From Colius striatus (taxonomy: Eukaryota; Chordata; Aves; Coliiformes; Coliidae), in NCBI RefSeq assembly GCF_028858725.1, contig NC_084768.1:29976664-30040663 (forward strand): a stretch of DNA of 64,000 bases, given 5' to 3'. Below, one piece after another: positions 1-24,900 of the stretch. The notes beneath the pieces were generated by a model. It did not search any database, was not told the origin of the DNA, and saw only the letters and a list, made by a program, of their open reading frames with translations. The position numbers and the translations under genes were made by a program. Position 1 is the first letter of the stretch; every line of letters starts with the position of its first letter.

Positions 1-941
1 TAGTATTTTTAATTACTATTTATTACTACTGTTCATTGTGGAGCAGAAAGAGAGAGAGGAACAGTAGAGGCTCCTTGACTGTGAGAAGTGAACACCTATG
101 AGTTTGCCTATTTTTCGCAAGACTGATCATACCTACTTGATGACTCTCTGGTCCTTTCTGCTAGTGCACAGTGCCAGCCTCTGGCCAGACTCTTCATCCT
201 TGTTCAAAGGCTTTTCCTTTTTCCTGCCTCACAACCTTCTTGTTCAGTCTCCTTGTTTGACTGTTGGCCATTACCCTCTTCCCATTGCTCCTGCTTCATG
301 CTTTATCCAAGCTGTCTTCCTGTGTCTTTAGAATTTTTAAACATTTCTATCTCTCCCCCTGTTCTGCTGCTCCAGGTTAGCTCTGTTTCCCCTCTCCTGT
401 ATTTCTTTTGCTTGCGGTTCTTACACCCTTGTAATAGTCTTTGGGTTTTTATCCTGTCCCAAGAGATCTGGGTCTTGGTCCCTGCCAGCTGCTGGCTTGG
501 ACTCCTGCTCTGTCTTGTCACCTTACTCCTTCAAATTCCTCACACAGTATATGTATTGTCTCAGTCTATTTTTTGCAGGGATGTCAAAAGATGCATCTTA
601 CACAAAGGTCTCATCACATTTTGAGTTGAGAACATGATAAATCTGGTATGATACCATAGGCAAATTTTTTGAGGATTTGTACTTTTACTTCAAAATTTGC
701 TTGCAACATATAATCTGTTTGTTCCCCCAAGCAGCTGAGCTGTCTTAGCTGAACAACCCCCCTTCCCAAAAGCCCAATACCAAAGCACTTGATTAAAAGT
801 AGACAAACTCCCAAACAAACACCTTTTAGCTTTACAGAATTACCTGCAATTGAAAACTAGGTGTTGTAATCCATGGTAGGTTGAGAGCAGTTTTAGGGAA
901 CATTGTGAGCTCCATGTGTGAACAAATTCTTATCTCTAAGC

Positions 942-972
<31 letters not shown>

Positions 973-998
973 CACACACATACACACGTGTGTGTGTA
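942..998. repeat. AT/AC/GT compound microsatellite
   Basis: A run of alternating AT is followed by (AC)n and then (GT)n. The AC and GT tracts are complementary to each other, so the whole block is an imperfect inverted repeat that could fold back on itself. It lies inside a TESK2 intron. Confidence 0.9.
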
Positions 999-3900
999 TT
1001 CCTGCCACCATCTGCTTTCACTTGACAGTAGATGTATAATGGCTCACCCTCCTTTCATCGAGAGAGTAGTCTCAGTTACTACAGGACAGAATCATGTATG
1101 TAAGCAATTACTGTGGATTATCTGATGTAACATAAATTCATTGCCTTTGGGCTTGAAAGTAACGTATCCTGACTTCCTACCTTGTATGCTATTTGCTTGT
1201 TTGACACAAAATAAACCCCAAGCAATGAACAGAACCTTTGTCCAATGACTCATGCTCGCTGCTGCAGTTGTAAGGTCCCCTTTGTGCTGGAGTAAGCTTT
1301 TGCCTCGATATTTTGCATTGCAGGGGAGGACTTGTACTTAAAAAATCAGCTGTTATTTCTAACCATAGTCTATTTCTAAATACTAAACTTTTACTGGTAC
1401 TTTGAGACCCAAATGGAGCCTGCCCCTTAAACACAAGAGCTTTAGTCTCAAAAGTGTATCTAGTATTCTAAACTTCCTGTTGTGCATTTAATTGCTGATG
1501 GTGTTTCTCTTAGGGGATAGCACTTTAAAAACAGCTGATACATCTCAACTGGCCTTTTCAGTATTTCAATTCAGTAACAACCATCAGAAGGTTGCAAATG
1601 ACACTGCAGTAGCATTCCTGTATTTTCTGGAGTGCAATAAAATCTGAGGAGTTCAGCTTGTATGTCACAGCATAACATAAAACAATGGGGTTTCTTCACC
1701 TGAGCAACTCATTTATAACTCTGAAACTTTTGAGACTGTTTTCGTTTTTGTTTATGTAAAAGGGAGAGTTGAATATTGCATTCTTCTTAGTAGGATTATG
1801 CTGTGCAAAGCAGATGTTAAGCTCCTGTAACACACAAAGGAGGCTTTATGTTCTTTCACATCTGTCTCTGCATAAACAGCTCCGTTAACTCTTTAAAGCT
1901 CATGTACAGAGCTTCTTGCTTCTATTAAGTGACTGGCTCAGGAAAGACTGATGTGGGTCCCCATTTTGGGGAAAAGAAACCCTGGAGAACCCAACAGTTG
2001 AATACTGTCCTCTCTGACTGTGTGAGCTGCCGAAGGAAAGAACGTCCCTGTCTGTAAAGCTCCAAAGAGAAAGCTTGGGGAGGTTGTCATGTTTTATTGC
2101 CTTGCAGCTTACACAAATAGTGCAATAGGAAGTTGAAAGCTTTTTCTTAAAGCCTATGTTGTAAAGCTGCTTGGCATTTCATCTCATAGGCAGTTCTTGA
2201 GAGGCTCTTTGCACTAGAGAAGGATTTAAACTTCATGTCTGTGCCAAAATCCATTAATTAAACTCCTTAATACCAAATTGATACACATATTCTCTTTTTT
2301 TGTAGAAACTGACAAATATCACTTTGTCAGAAGAAACTGCAGTATGCTGTGTTGTACTTTCCATACTAAGATATCACCTCTAGCTTAAATTTAACAGCTC
2401 TTTACAACCTTCTAGTCTCTAATGAAGCTTTGTCTATTTTTTTTGATCCCGATTTATCTTGGCAGTAGCTATACTTAGTAGAACGCTTAGAAATGTCTTT
2501 TATTGAGTGAACGTGAACTACCAGTTACTGCAGGCTGTGTAAGCCACCTTTGCATGAGCTGCATCCTAAACTGGATTCGATACAGTGTTATGTAATGGCT
2601 TTACTGGGCTGGGAAGGGTGAAGGAGGAGTATGGTGATGCTGAGGACTGGCCTTGAACATTTGAAGAATCTCAGCACAGAATGAAGTGTGGCCATCTGGA
2701 GAACTTTGTCCTGAATGAACAGTACAGGCCTGAAAAGTGCCATCTGGCCACGTTCATGTCTGCAGAAGGGTTTTACTACTGATTTTGGTAGGAAGAAGTT
2801 TCCATCCTTTCTGGGTTCCTTGAAAATGGTGCTTAGCTACATAGAAGAATTGGTACTAATTGAATTAAATCAGTTTAGTTTTACTACAGTGAGTGTTTGT
2901 AATGACACTAGTGTGGTTTTGTCTGGTGCATGTTACCTGCCCACAGCTGATTGAAGTATGAATAAGTCACTCTTGTACTGAAATATGTATCCTGATGAAT
3001 TTGAGTTAATACTCAGCACTTCTTCATATGCAGACAAAAGCCCACCTTCCACTGATGAGAGAGAATAACTTACTTTCCTTCTTTATGTCATTTACCATTG
3101 TGCAGCCCACCACAGCAGAACAATTGATCAGTACTTCAGAGTAGAAATGTTGCCCTAGGCTTTTTCCCCTATGGCACTGTCATGGTGTACTGGCCTCTCC
3201 TTCAGGACCTCTGGACCCCACAGAGGTGGGCTGTCCTCTCTGGTTTCTCAAAAGGCCAGCAGTGAAAAGGAGCTGCAGCTCCTGCTGCAGGCAGCTCCTG
3301 CAGGAAGGAGCTCAGAGCTGTCAGGTAGCATTACTTGGCAGCTAAATCGGATACACTATTGACTTAATTTATGATTTATTTAGAAATAATCTGCTGTTCA
3401 GTCCTGTACCTGAGAGCTGAGATTGCCTGGGGCTTGCAGGGTAGGGGGAAGGGGATGTGTGAGATTGGATGATGTATTGCTGTCTAATGGGATGTGATCA
3501 TATACTAGGAAGAAGCTGAAGGAAAATTTGGTGTCAGGATGATATTGCACTTCAAAAGCCTCCTTTTGGTATCAGCACAGTCCTGTAAATTACTGCAATT
3601 CTTAGGCTCAGTAGAACTTTTTCTACAGATTTTTAGGTATGTTGAAAATAGTTTTTAGTCTGGATTTAATAATTCCCCTGAAATTATTGAAGAGTAACCC
3701 TAATCCACAAAACTCAGAATGTAATATGAACTACTACAGTCTTGCTGCTCAAAGTGAACAGAATGTAGTCAAAGGTAATGCAAGAAGGAAATCTAGATTT
3801 TAAAACTAGTTGTCTTGTGAATCATAGAGGGGTTTTTTAAAAGAAGTTGAATTATGAATCATCTTTAATTGCTGAGAAATCTATGGCAGAAAATAACCTG

Positions 3901-4756
3901 ATATTTTGAGATATAAAAGAGTATCAGCATTCTTATACCCTGCAAAGTCCCTGGCACCTTCATGGACTTGTTTCTGTGTGGTACATGATGAAATTCCACT
4001 TGTCTGAATCATTTGAGTAAGATTTTACAGAAAAGGTTTTATCCTTCTCAGTTTTAAGTCCACTTAGAGTGACCAAATGTTTAAACAGAGGCAAGCTGAA
4101 TGAATGTGCTCTTTGATAAAAGATAACAAAGCCCGTAACTGAGAAGCTTTGCTGCTCTCTGGGCAAGCATGGTTGGTTTAACTTGGTACATGTTTATGAA
4201 TCCCCAAACTAACTGTACTTGAGTCATGCCAAATAAATAAAACTTAGCATCTCAGGAGCCCAGCATTTGTTTCAAGAGGCTGGCATGCATTTTCTTTATA
4301 TGATCCCAGGAGTAGCTTGCTTAACCTTTTAATTGGCAAGAAGAAAACTCACTTCATGGCCTGAGCCACAGTCATCTCTGAATAATGTAAACAGCGATGA
4401 CCTGAACTTGATCTTTTTAGACAAGGGACTCACTTTTCTTGGTAGCTGTATTATACAGACAAGCTAATGCTCTGGGGTCAGCAAGGGGCTTTTGTACATC
4501 CAAGCACAATAAAGCTAGAAAGTGTTTCCTGCTGTTTAGCTAATTAATGCAGGGTACCACTCTGTAGGAGTCGGCAGTGGCTTTGCTGCCTGTCATTGCT
4601 ATTGTACTGCCTGGAGAGGGATACAGAGCAAGGCATGTGGTGAGGGAATGAAGTTAACTACAGATTCATTCACTGGGAAGAGAAAAGATGAGATGCTGGA
4701 ATAGTCAAAACAAATTTCTCAGAGTTGTAAATAAATATATGTAAAAAATGATAATA

Positions 4757-4846
4757 CTCTGGATGTGATGGGATGGGATGTGATGGGATGGGATGTGATG
4801 TGATGGGATGGGATGTGATCTGATGTGATGTGATGTGATGTGATGC
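4757..4846 (+). repeat. GATGG/GATGT pentanucleotide repeat
   Basis: About 18 tandem 5-bp units alternate between GATGG and GATGT, ending in a purer GATGT tract. This is a variable-unit microsatellite in a TESK2 intron. Confidence 0.92.
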
Positions 4847-5516
4847 TGCCAGACCAGAATTATGTATCCTTAAACTGCTCTTCTCCTGGCATAGGAAAGC
4901 ACATCTGAATTGACAGCTTTTTCCTATTAGACTTTTCCTTTAAAACACGTTTTGTGATGTCCTGAAGAAAAAGGAATTGCATTTGAGGTTTTAAAAGCAT
5001 GTATAAGTTTGTCACATCTCATTGTTTAGAGTGAAAATCTACTGCAAAGCCATGAGTTGTGTTTAAGTGGTTACTGTAGCAAAATACACAAAGGCATTCA
5101 GAGTCTGCTGTGTTCTTGTATTCTGGTCAGGTACAGGCACATTGTAAAGAGTAAATTTAAGGTGTCATAGAGAACAGCATGTGTTGCATACTTGAGCAGA
5201 AAGGGAGCTAAATCAACTTAGTTGCTAGAACCTAGCTGGCTACATGCTGCCTGTAGCTGCCTGCTTTCTCAGCAAGTTTTTAAGTGGATTATTAACTAAG
5301 TATAAGGCTGTTTGCAGCATCTTAAATTTGACCGACATGTGATTGTGGAGGGGGGGAGGGTAGGAGAAAAGGGTGGTTGCTTTCAGACAAAAGCTCCTCA
5401 TAGATGAATGTCTCCTAAACAATATCTTGTACTCTTGCTGCAGATTAAAAAGAAAGAAAACAATGGCATATGGGCTTCATGCACAGTCAATAACTCTTTT
5501 GGTTGTTTTTTTCCAG

Positions 5517-16632
<11,116 letters not shown>

Positions 16633-19600
16633 AGAGAGGGCTCAAACCGAACATGTCATTGAGGCAACAGTTGTTCCTAGTCACTTAAACCCTGTTTTTC
16701 CATAGTGCTGGGCTTCGCGTTTGAAAGAGACTCGGCAGATAGTAGAAAATGGCTGTCAAACAGCTGCAGCCAGTGTCTGGAGAGACTGATTATTTTAACT
16801 TGATTTCACACTGTGCTTATTCCTTTCCCTGATTTGCATTAGGAGGGGGAGCTAATCCAGCCAGAGTGGCCCCACAGTCCTCCCAAGAGGCAGGAGCCAG
16901 AGCAGGCACCGTGTATGACCTGGATTCCAGCATGAAGCATTTCAAGGCCTTAAGCTCCATGTTGGGTAGAAAGAGTGACCCTTATATGTTCTATCTTCCA
17001 CTGACTGACCAGCTGCTCTAAACCACATTAATATTCTGCAGCAGTGCATTTGAGTCAGAGACTTTGTTTTAGAAACAGGCACAGAGATCTTCTAGAGTTA
17101 ACAGTGAGTAGCCAGGAGTGCTGTCTGGTCCCAGAGCTGCTGCAAATGCTGTTGCAGCATTAAACAAGCTCTTCTTTCAAAAGCAGCAAAACCAACCCCC
17201 CTCAGGCTGGATGCAATCTGCAGGCTGAGTCACATGACAAATACTTTGCAATTGACAAGAGGAATCTGTCCCCTAGTGTTTAATTTTTCCCTGGGGGTTT
17301 GGTAATGATGTATATAACACACAAGTGCAGGATGTGGTAAATACCACTTTCTCACAGCTCTTCATGTACCTCAACCCAAATGTGGAGGAGGATTTGCCCA
17401 GGGCACAAGACCAGAGTCACATTTCAGCAATTGTCATTTCTGGGCTTCTGGAGAAACAGCCAGAGGAAACAGCAGTTGTGCTGAGCTTTTGGGGGGTGTG
17501 GGCTCTCATCTTTTGAATAGAGGAATAGACATCATGATCTGTTTCTGCAGACTGTTTAGTTCAATACAACATCTGCATCACAGCTGACTATTGCCACTAA
17601 GCTCAAAGGGTCACATTTCACCTCCCTCTCTGGTATGACCCGTCTCATTGCCATCTCTGCAGTAGTGATGGCTCCTTATTGAAAACCAGACTGTGTGTGG
17701 TAGAGGACAGGAGTCTCCTGCTCAGGGGAAGTTGCTAGCAGCGTTGCAGCCACACAAGTACTGTTGGACAGGATAGGCAGTACTCATGGAAGGCCTTTGA
17801 ATTGTCAAACTGAAGGAAATTTGCTTGTCCCAAGTGATTATTTTTTCCTCTACAGCAAGAAGCTGTTGTCTTCGTTGGCTTCTCCTGTCACTGTCTAGGA
17901 TAATCTCTTTCTTTCCTGTCCTTCCCTCCACCAGCAGGTACATGTGACAGCAGTGGTGTGTAGGCTTTAATGCTGTTTTCTGGAACCAGGGATCCCTGCT
18001 CTGGGATGTGATGTGTGGGACAGCTTGTTCTGTGAGGACCTTTGTGTAACATCTTGCCCTTTTTCACTATCCTTGTCCCAACAACATGGGGATTTATTTT
18101 TTTAACCTCTATTGTCATTCCTGAGATATGCATTGCACACCTGCTGAGCAAATGGTGATGTGGTGGAGTCAGTTTCATCCAGGCAGCCTGTTACACTCTC
18201 TTCCTGCTCTCCTGTAAGGATGGAGTACGTGAGCTAGCCTCCAGTGGAAGCAACGCTGTTCCTACACTTTTCCCATCTCAAAGAAAAGATGAAGGAGAAA
18301 GCCTTAGTACTTTCTTGGCTGAGATGCTTATCTTTCCAGAGGTGTAGGTAACTATTCTGTGAGCTTAATTATGACTTCCCTCTCGTGAAGTATGTGTTAA
18401 CCTGAGCAGCAGTTAATCCTTTGCAGTGGCTTTGAAGAATTAAATGAGACACCGGTGCTGCTGAGTTACTTAGCACAGTCCCTGCCAGGTTAGGCACTCT
18501 GAAAGAGAAAATTAGCACTTTGAAAGAGAAAATGCCTGTGCTTACTGAGATTACTTTTGGCCTCTCTGCCTCTCGATGGTGCTGATCCTTAGAGTAGTCT
18601 GCCCTGCTCCTGTCTGCAGGGCTGGTGTCTGCAGAGTGCAGAGCAGCTCGAATGGCTGCTAGCACTGTGTGTGTGTGATTTCCCTTGAGGACAGGGAACC
18701 AGCAGAACTCGATTGCCAGCTAGTTGCCTGCCTGGTGCCTGCTTGTTTTTTCTCCTCTTTTTGGTTTTTTTTTTTCCTTCTTTGATCTTTCACACAATTG
18801 CAGCTGTTTGGGAGGGAAACCATCAGCACCAGCTCCTGTTGTCACAAGGTACATTTAGGTGTGTGACTTCAGACAAACAAGCAATAATAAGGAATAGTTT
18901 ACCTGTGGCTGGGCAGGCTGCGAGGAAGCTGTCCAGCCCCCTCCAGCTGCCTGCAGCCTCTGGCAGAGCACACAGGCCTCTGGCTGCTCTATGGCTTACA
19001 TTAGCTCTGGCTGTCAGCACTGACACCTTGTTGTGAAGCCTTTTGCCCTCTCTTGACACTGGTTGCAAAGCCTGGGCAGTGGGGCTTTAGGGGTACCTCT
19101 GTGGCAGCCATCCCAGTGACCTTGTCTGTTTTCATACACCGCTGTCTCTTAAAATCCTGCCCTGCATATCTCTCTTACAAAGCAGCACAGCTCAGATGTT
19201 CTCTTCTGAAGTGTCCACCAAGCAGAGCCAGCTGACTTGCACAGGGCACAGCTGTCAGCTTCTCTTAGCCTTTTGTATAGAGGTGGAGATGTCAGAAAGA
19301 GAAATACCAAGGAATAGTGTCTCAGGCTTTACGGGGGCTTGGTCTGCATGGGAAAAGAGACACGTGTATGAAACAAAGGGCCACTTAAAAATAGCCAAGT
19401 GCTTGCCAAACCCCAGGGTTTCCAAGGGTCTGGCTGCAGTTGGCACTCAATACATCTCATCCTTTTGGCTGTGTAAAGCTGCACCTAGTAACTGCTCCTG
19501 GGCTTTCTGCCTACCTGAGGGTGCTTTTCAACAGGGGGCCATTTAGACAGCTACTGATGAACATGAAAACCAGCACGTGGTCAGCAAACTCCTTGTTTTA

Positions 19601-20520
19601 TAGTGATATGACAAAGTTTTATTGTGATTGGATTTTATCTTGATTTTTTTACTTTCTTATGGGAGCACTTCTTGCTCTTTTAAAACACTTTCTACACACT
19701 GCTAGGTTCCCTGAAGAGATCAAGGCCGTTTTTATTCCACTTCAAACCTTTCTACGTTGAATTCATTTAAATGTCTGTTATAAGCTATTTTTGTTGTGGT
19801 TGCAGGTTAATAAAATGCAACTAAGAGAATGCATGTGAATTGCTGCCCCTCAAAACCAGTGCAGACAAGGGGCTGTGGTAGACTTACACTTGCTGGAGAG
19901 GCATCGATGTATTATGTGTAACAGAATATTGGTATATTTTGCCAGTACAACTAAAGACACTTGAATAATTCCTGTTTGCACTTAATGCTGTTGTTTATAT
20001 TGCATGTCACTACATTTCTATGCAAAACAAATAACCTTTTTGTTGTGGGGGAGGGGAGGAGGGGCAGCCAGATATTTGGTTAAGTATAAAGATCTTTGCG
20101 AGATGATCTATTTTCGTATTTATGAAGGAGTTTTACTGTCTTAATATTTTGCAGTCTGTAAATAGCTCGACTTGTAATTAAAGGCTTAGGAAGAAGTTTG
20201 TGGCCTGTGTATAATAGTAAGTTATCACTGCCAGAGAGAAGAAAAAAAACCCAACCAAACAAAAATCTTTGCAAAACGACTTTTCTAATGTTGTGGATAT
20301 TTATGACCGTGTAAAAAAGCACCTCTTGTTTTTATGTTGATTGACCTTCTGACTTTTTTTGGGGTGATGGAGATGGTGGATGTTTCATTGGAACTGCAAT
20401 AAGAAGTAACCAAAGATGAATCCAGTTAAATATTTTCTTAATTTTTTTTTTCTTGGTCAGGTTTTGTAAAACTTTCCCAACTTGCTTTCGAAATAAAAAT
20501 GAAATCAAGGCCTGAGTCTT
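16633..20520 (+). other. TESK2: TESK2 3' UTR
   Basis: There is no credible coding frame after the TESK2 stop. AATAAA at 20492-20497 is the best final polyadenylation signal; AATAAA at 19809-19814 is a plausible earlier site. The distal part is AT-rich and contains a Pumilio-type element TGTAAATA at 20157-20164. The UTR end is inferred from the signal, not observed. Confidence 0.6.
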
Positions 20521-21770
20521 GTGATTAAAGGGGCAACTCTAGGTTAAAGAAAACCCTTATTTAAGTTGTGGATGACATGAATACCTGGCTTGATTGTATT
20601 CACTACTATTTGGTGCTGAATTTTTAACAACTGTCACCCTTACTCAGTGTTATTTCTCTCCTGCACCTTATTGGTGTTACACCATTAAATCCATGAAGTT
20701 TGAGGACTTATTTTTCCTGCTCTGCCCTGTAGGGCTCTGAAAAGTAGCAGGAGCTTGTGACCTACAGGACAAGATGGCTTTTGGGAATAGCCTGCAGGGA
20801 GCTTACCTTTGTGATTGCTCAGCTCAGGGCCTAAATGGCTTCAGCAACACAGGAAATGGTGCAGTTTGAGGACTACACCTGTCTGCAAGTCCCACTGCAT
20901 CTCTCCTTACTTGGAAGTTTGCAGACCTGCTGTGGCATGGTTCTGCACACACGTAGCCTGCACTACAATTACCTGAAGCTTTCTCCTACCTTCTCCTGCA
21001 GGAGCAAAGGTCTTGTCTCTGTTTGCTGTAACCAAGATTAAGGTGAAGTACAGCTATGAAGTGGGATGGCTCTGCCAGCTGCATGTTCTGAACCAACCAT
21101 GGTCAGTGTCTTGTTTTTTTCCCTTCATAACTCTTTAGAAAGAAAGGGACCACTTAGGAGAGTGAGTTACCCTACCAGCAGTGACTGAAAGCACTTGACT
21201 GAACCTTCATTAAAATGCATGCTGTGCATGAAGAGTGAGCCTGCCTTCAGCTGGAGCCTGGCAGAAGCTTCTCATCTTCCTCTAGTGACTGTTTATAGCA
21301 GTTCCTATAGAGCGGGCTATACAGGGCAACAGCTTGGAACTGTCAGCTGTGTTTCTGTAGGCAGACTTTGACCTTTTACACATGCTCCTCTTGAAAAGGT
21401 CTGTCCCACCCTAAACCAGGAGGTTAAGTGGCAGCACTACAGATAAAGGCAAGACCTGGCAGGAGACTGGAGCTCTAACACCCTAAGATGTGGGAAGCTC
21501 TGGCCTCTGTCTCCTCGTGTTATGAAACAACTACCTTTTTCCATCTTCTGCAAGAAGTGAAGCCCATGCTGAAGTAGCTGACATGGGCTCTTTCCAGAAA
21601 GGCAACACTTAGGTGGTTGTTTATTTTTTTGTGTGCAGCGCAGTAAACTGAAACTTGCAGCCCTGGGTGCAGCTGGAGAAGTGCAACTTTCCTCCCTCTT
21701 CTCCAGCCTCACCCCTGCACTCAGAGCCCAGCATACCACTCAGGAACAAGAGAAGGAACTCCAGGTGAGA
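20521..21770. other. Gap between convergent TESK2 and TOE1
   Basis: Tail-to-tail spacer. I see no gene. On the minus strand ATTAAA at 21773-21778 and AATAAA at 21618-21623 are candidate polyadenylation signals for TOE1. Confidence 0.6.
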
Positions 21771-21909
21771 GCAATTTAATGGGTCAGACGTTAAAACAAA
21801 AACAAGGGTAAGGAACTTGCTCCCTTTCTGGTCAGTTTGTGATGGAATAAAGAACTTAAAAACTTAAGGGGTAAAAAAAAGCCCAGTTCAGTGAGGAGTC
21901 CTCTCAGCT

Positions 21910-24900
21910 CTATCCACTGCCCCAGGCCAACTTCATCTTCTGGCTGTGAGCTTTGGATGATTTAGAAAACAAGCTCTTCGCTATGTGGAGTGGCATGGAT
22001 TTCCCACTGAGGTACAGTTTATTGTGGCAGTCTGGCAGCCAAGGCTCCGTGTCTGTGGTTTTCTCTTTCTTGAGCATCCAGACATAAGCCATGATATAGC
22101 CAGTCATGAATGCATCAAAGCCAGCGCGGTGGGTGCCCCCCTGGGAAGGGGGACCAGGGCTTGCTTTCTCTGCAGCACATGCTGTTTCAGTCTCAGGGAT
22201 GTCTGGATGATTGACTGAGCCCCCCTCAACAGTAACCTCTGACTTCTCCTCTGCTGGGTCACTGTCAGAGGCATTTCCCCTGGCAGAAGGGCTCAGAGCA
22301 GCTGCTACTGGGGCAACAGTTCCTTCCGTGCTCCCCAGATCCTCTTCCCGTTGTGCGCTGGTGACCTCTGCTTCCACGTCCATGGAGTTCTCCTCTGGGG
22401 GCCTGCCCTGGCTGTTGGGTGTGACCTCTGACAGCTCTGCAGCAGCTGCAGGCTCATAGCAGCTCTGTTTCTGGGGTGGCCCCTCCTCCCCATTCTGAGC
22501 TCGCTCTGTTCCTTGCCCTGAGCTTTCCTCTCCCAGCACCTCGGCAGCTGCTTCTGCGTTCTTCCGACGCTTCCAGCGGTGCTTCCGTTTCTTCCGCTTC
22601 TCCTCCCGCAACTTGTCATCCTCATCAATTATGAGGTCAATGTTATGAGACTCTGGACACTTCACCCCTTTTGGACACCACCCATAGGCCTAAGGAGAAA
22701 GAGAGAGAACTCTGTAGCCACCAGCCTCCTGGTTAAAGCAGCTTAATTACCATAACATGGGAGCAGACCTCATTATTGCCCTCTCCTGAGGCTGTGTTGG
22801 GAGCCCTGAGTCCCTCCTTTGAGGAACACGGGGAAAGGTGATGAGGGAACAGGGGAAATGCTCACTCAGTATAGAGGAAAACATTTTCACAAGGAGCAGT
22901 CAAGCACTGGAACTGCAGCCTGGAGGAGTTTTGTAATCTGTCTTTCAAGCAATACTCTGAGCAACACCGAGATGGTGGTTGGATAAGAAACTTCCAGAGA
23001 CTTCCTCAACCTCTGCTGTTCTGCAACACTCGACAGAGCTTTTCTCTCTGAAGCATCTGAAACCAGTCACCATCTGATCAGATGGGCTCTTTGTTTACTG
23101 CTGTAGCAGCACCAGGACTCAAGATGCTGTGGATCACACTGCAACAGTGCCAGAAGCTGCACACAGGTAACACTGTTGTTATATCTCATCAAGATGTGGG
23201 GGAGGGCAGAGGTGGCATTTGTTGCTCAGAGAACAAGCCAAACTGATTTAGAACTGGACAAGTTCCTGTGTGACCTACTCTAGATGGTCCTGCTCTGGCG
23301 GGGCCATTGGACCGGATCATCTTTTGAGGTCCCTTCCAGCCCTTGAGATTCTGTAACTTACAGCTGTCCCAGGACACCACTGAGTACTGTAACTCAAACC
23401 ATCCCCCTATTTAAGGCCATATCTTTGTCATGACAGAGCCTCTGGAATTAAGTGTCCCCAAACAGAGCACGCTATTGCCTTTTGCATCACGGAGCCACCT
23501 CAAGTCTGAAAGTCCTTGTACTGTGAGGCAAGCAAGAGGAAGTACCCAGGTGCTTTCCTGCCACTTCCTGCTCTGGCCACACGTGGCTTTGTCCATGGAG
23601 CCAGGGAGGAAGCAGAGATTGGTGGTACTCACCGAGAACTTTTCACAGACAGGCACCTTATTTGCCCCTCCCAGGCTGTGGCTTTCCTCCTCCAGAGTGC
23701 AGTGGCGATAGTCGATGTAGCGGGACACGTTGGCAGGGTAGCTGCAGAACTCGATGCTGAGGTGCTGGCTGCTGGAGTCCTTCAGCTTGCAGTTATCTCG
23801 TTTGCTGCAGCAAAAAATATGCAGTTACTGCAGTGAACTCACTGCAGCTACCAATGTGGGGAGCTGCTGCAAACATACTGCTCTCCACCAACTCTCAACT
23901 CCACTGGTTTCCTACTCTTGAGCTCCACCTTGACAGCTCACTGGAAAGAAACTCAGTCCCAGGAGAACAGCTTTAGTAATTAGAAGCTTCCATGATGATT
24001 GAAAGGTTGTATTCCCTTATGCTGACACATAGGCAGGGACAACAGTGGCTCTGGTGAAGTTATGGGAGAAGGGGACATTGATTTTAAGCATTAAGAGCAG
24101 TAAGATGTGTTTGTCTTCAGAATGTTGACAGACAAAGCAAAAATGCTCCAAAAAGAGGTATCCCACAGAGCACCCAGCAGCCATCACCCAGACACATCCA
24201 ACCTGGGCAAGGTAGACAATGGGGAAACGTTTTCCATTCCATTAAATGGTTTGTCCCAAGAGCTGGCCAGCAAATCAGTCTGCATCAAGGAGCTGTGTGG
24301 ACAGTCTCCTGCTGGCACCAGTCTTTAAGTCCCTTGGGCAGCTGCCCACTGAACAGATGAGGTGTGTTACATGCCCTCAGCCCCCACCTTACAAATGGGA
24401 AAAGCACGGGGCAGAGCCACCGGAAAAACACCTTTCTTCAGTCCCTGGGGTAACACAAAGACCCAGCCCCTTTTGCCTGGAAAACCAACCACACCACTTG
24501 ACATTCCCTTTGCCTTTCCCCTCATAAGCCTTCAGCAGCAGCATGCCCCTCACCACTTCTTGTAGGCGTACTCCAGGTAGGACGCTACGAAGCGAGTCTC
24601 AAACTCTGAGGCGTATTTGGTGTCGTATATTCCAGCCGGGAACATCTCTGAGACGTCGGCGGTGAAGGTGCCGAGGCTGTCGGGGAGGTGAGCGTAGAAG
24701 CACTGGTACAGGAACACCAGGTCGATGAGGCCGTTGTGCAGAACCAGCGGCTTCCTCGCTCGGATCAGCTCCAGGAAGAAGGTGCGAACGCTCTGGCTCT
24801 GGTTCTCGTTGCCCTGCAGGAAGGGAGAGGGGGTAAGGAGCCTTAGGGACTTGACCTGCCCTCATCCTGGAGGTCCTCGAGGCCTGCAGCAGCAGAGTAC

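Larger units (their letters stand above)
1..5516 (+). other. TESK2: TESK2 intron (3' part)
   Basis: No coding exon is visible here. The next exon opens at the residue that follows the kinase catalytic loop, so this is the intron upstream of it. The stretch is AT-rich and holds an AT/AC/GT microsatellite near 0.95 kb and a pentanucleotide repeat near 4.8 kb. Short open frames in it show no recognisable domain and no conserved start or splice pattern. Confidence 0.75.
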
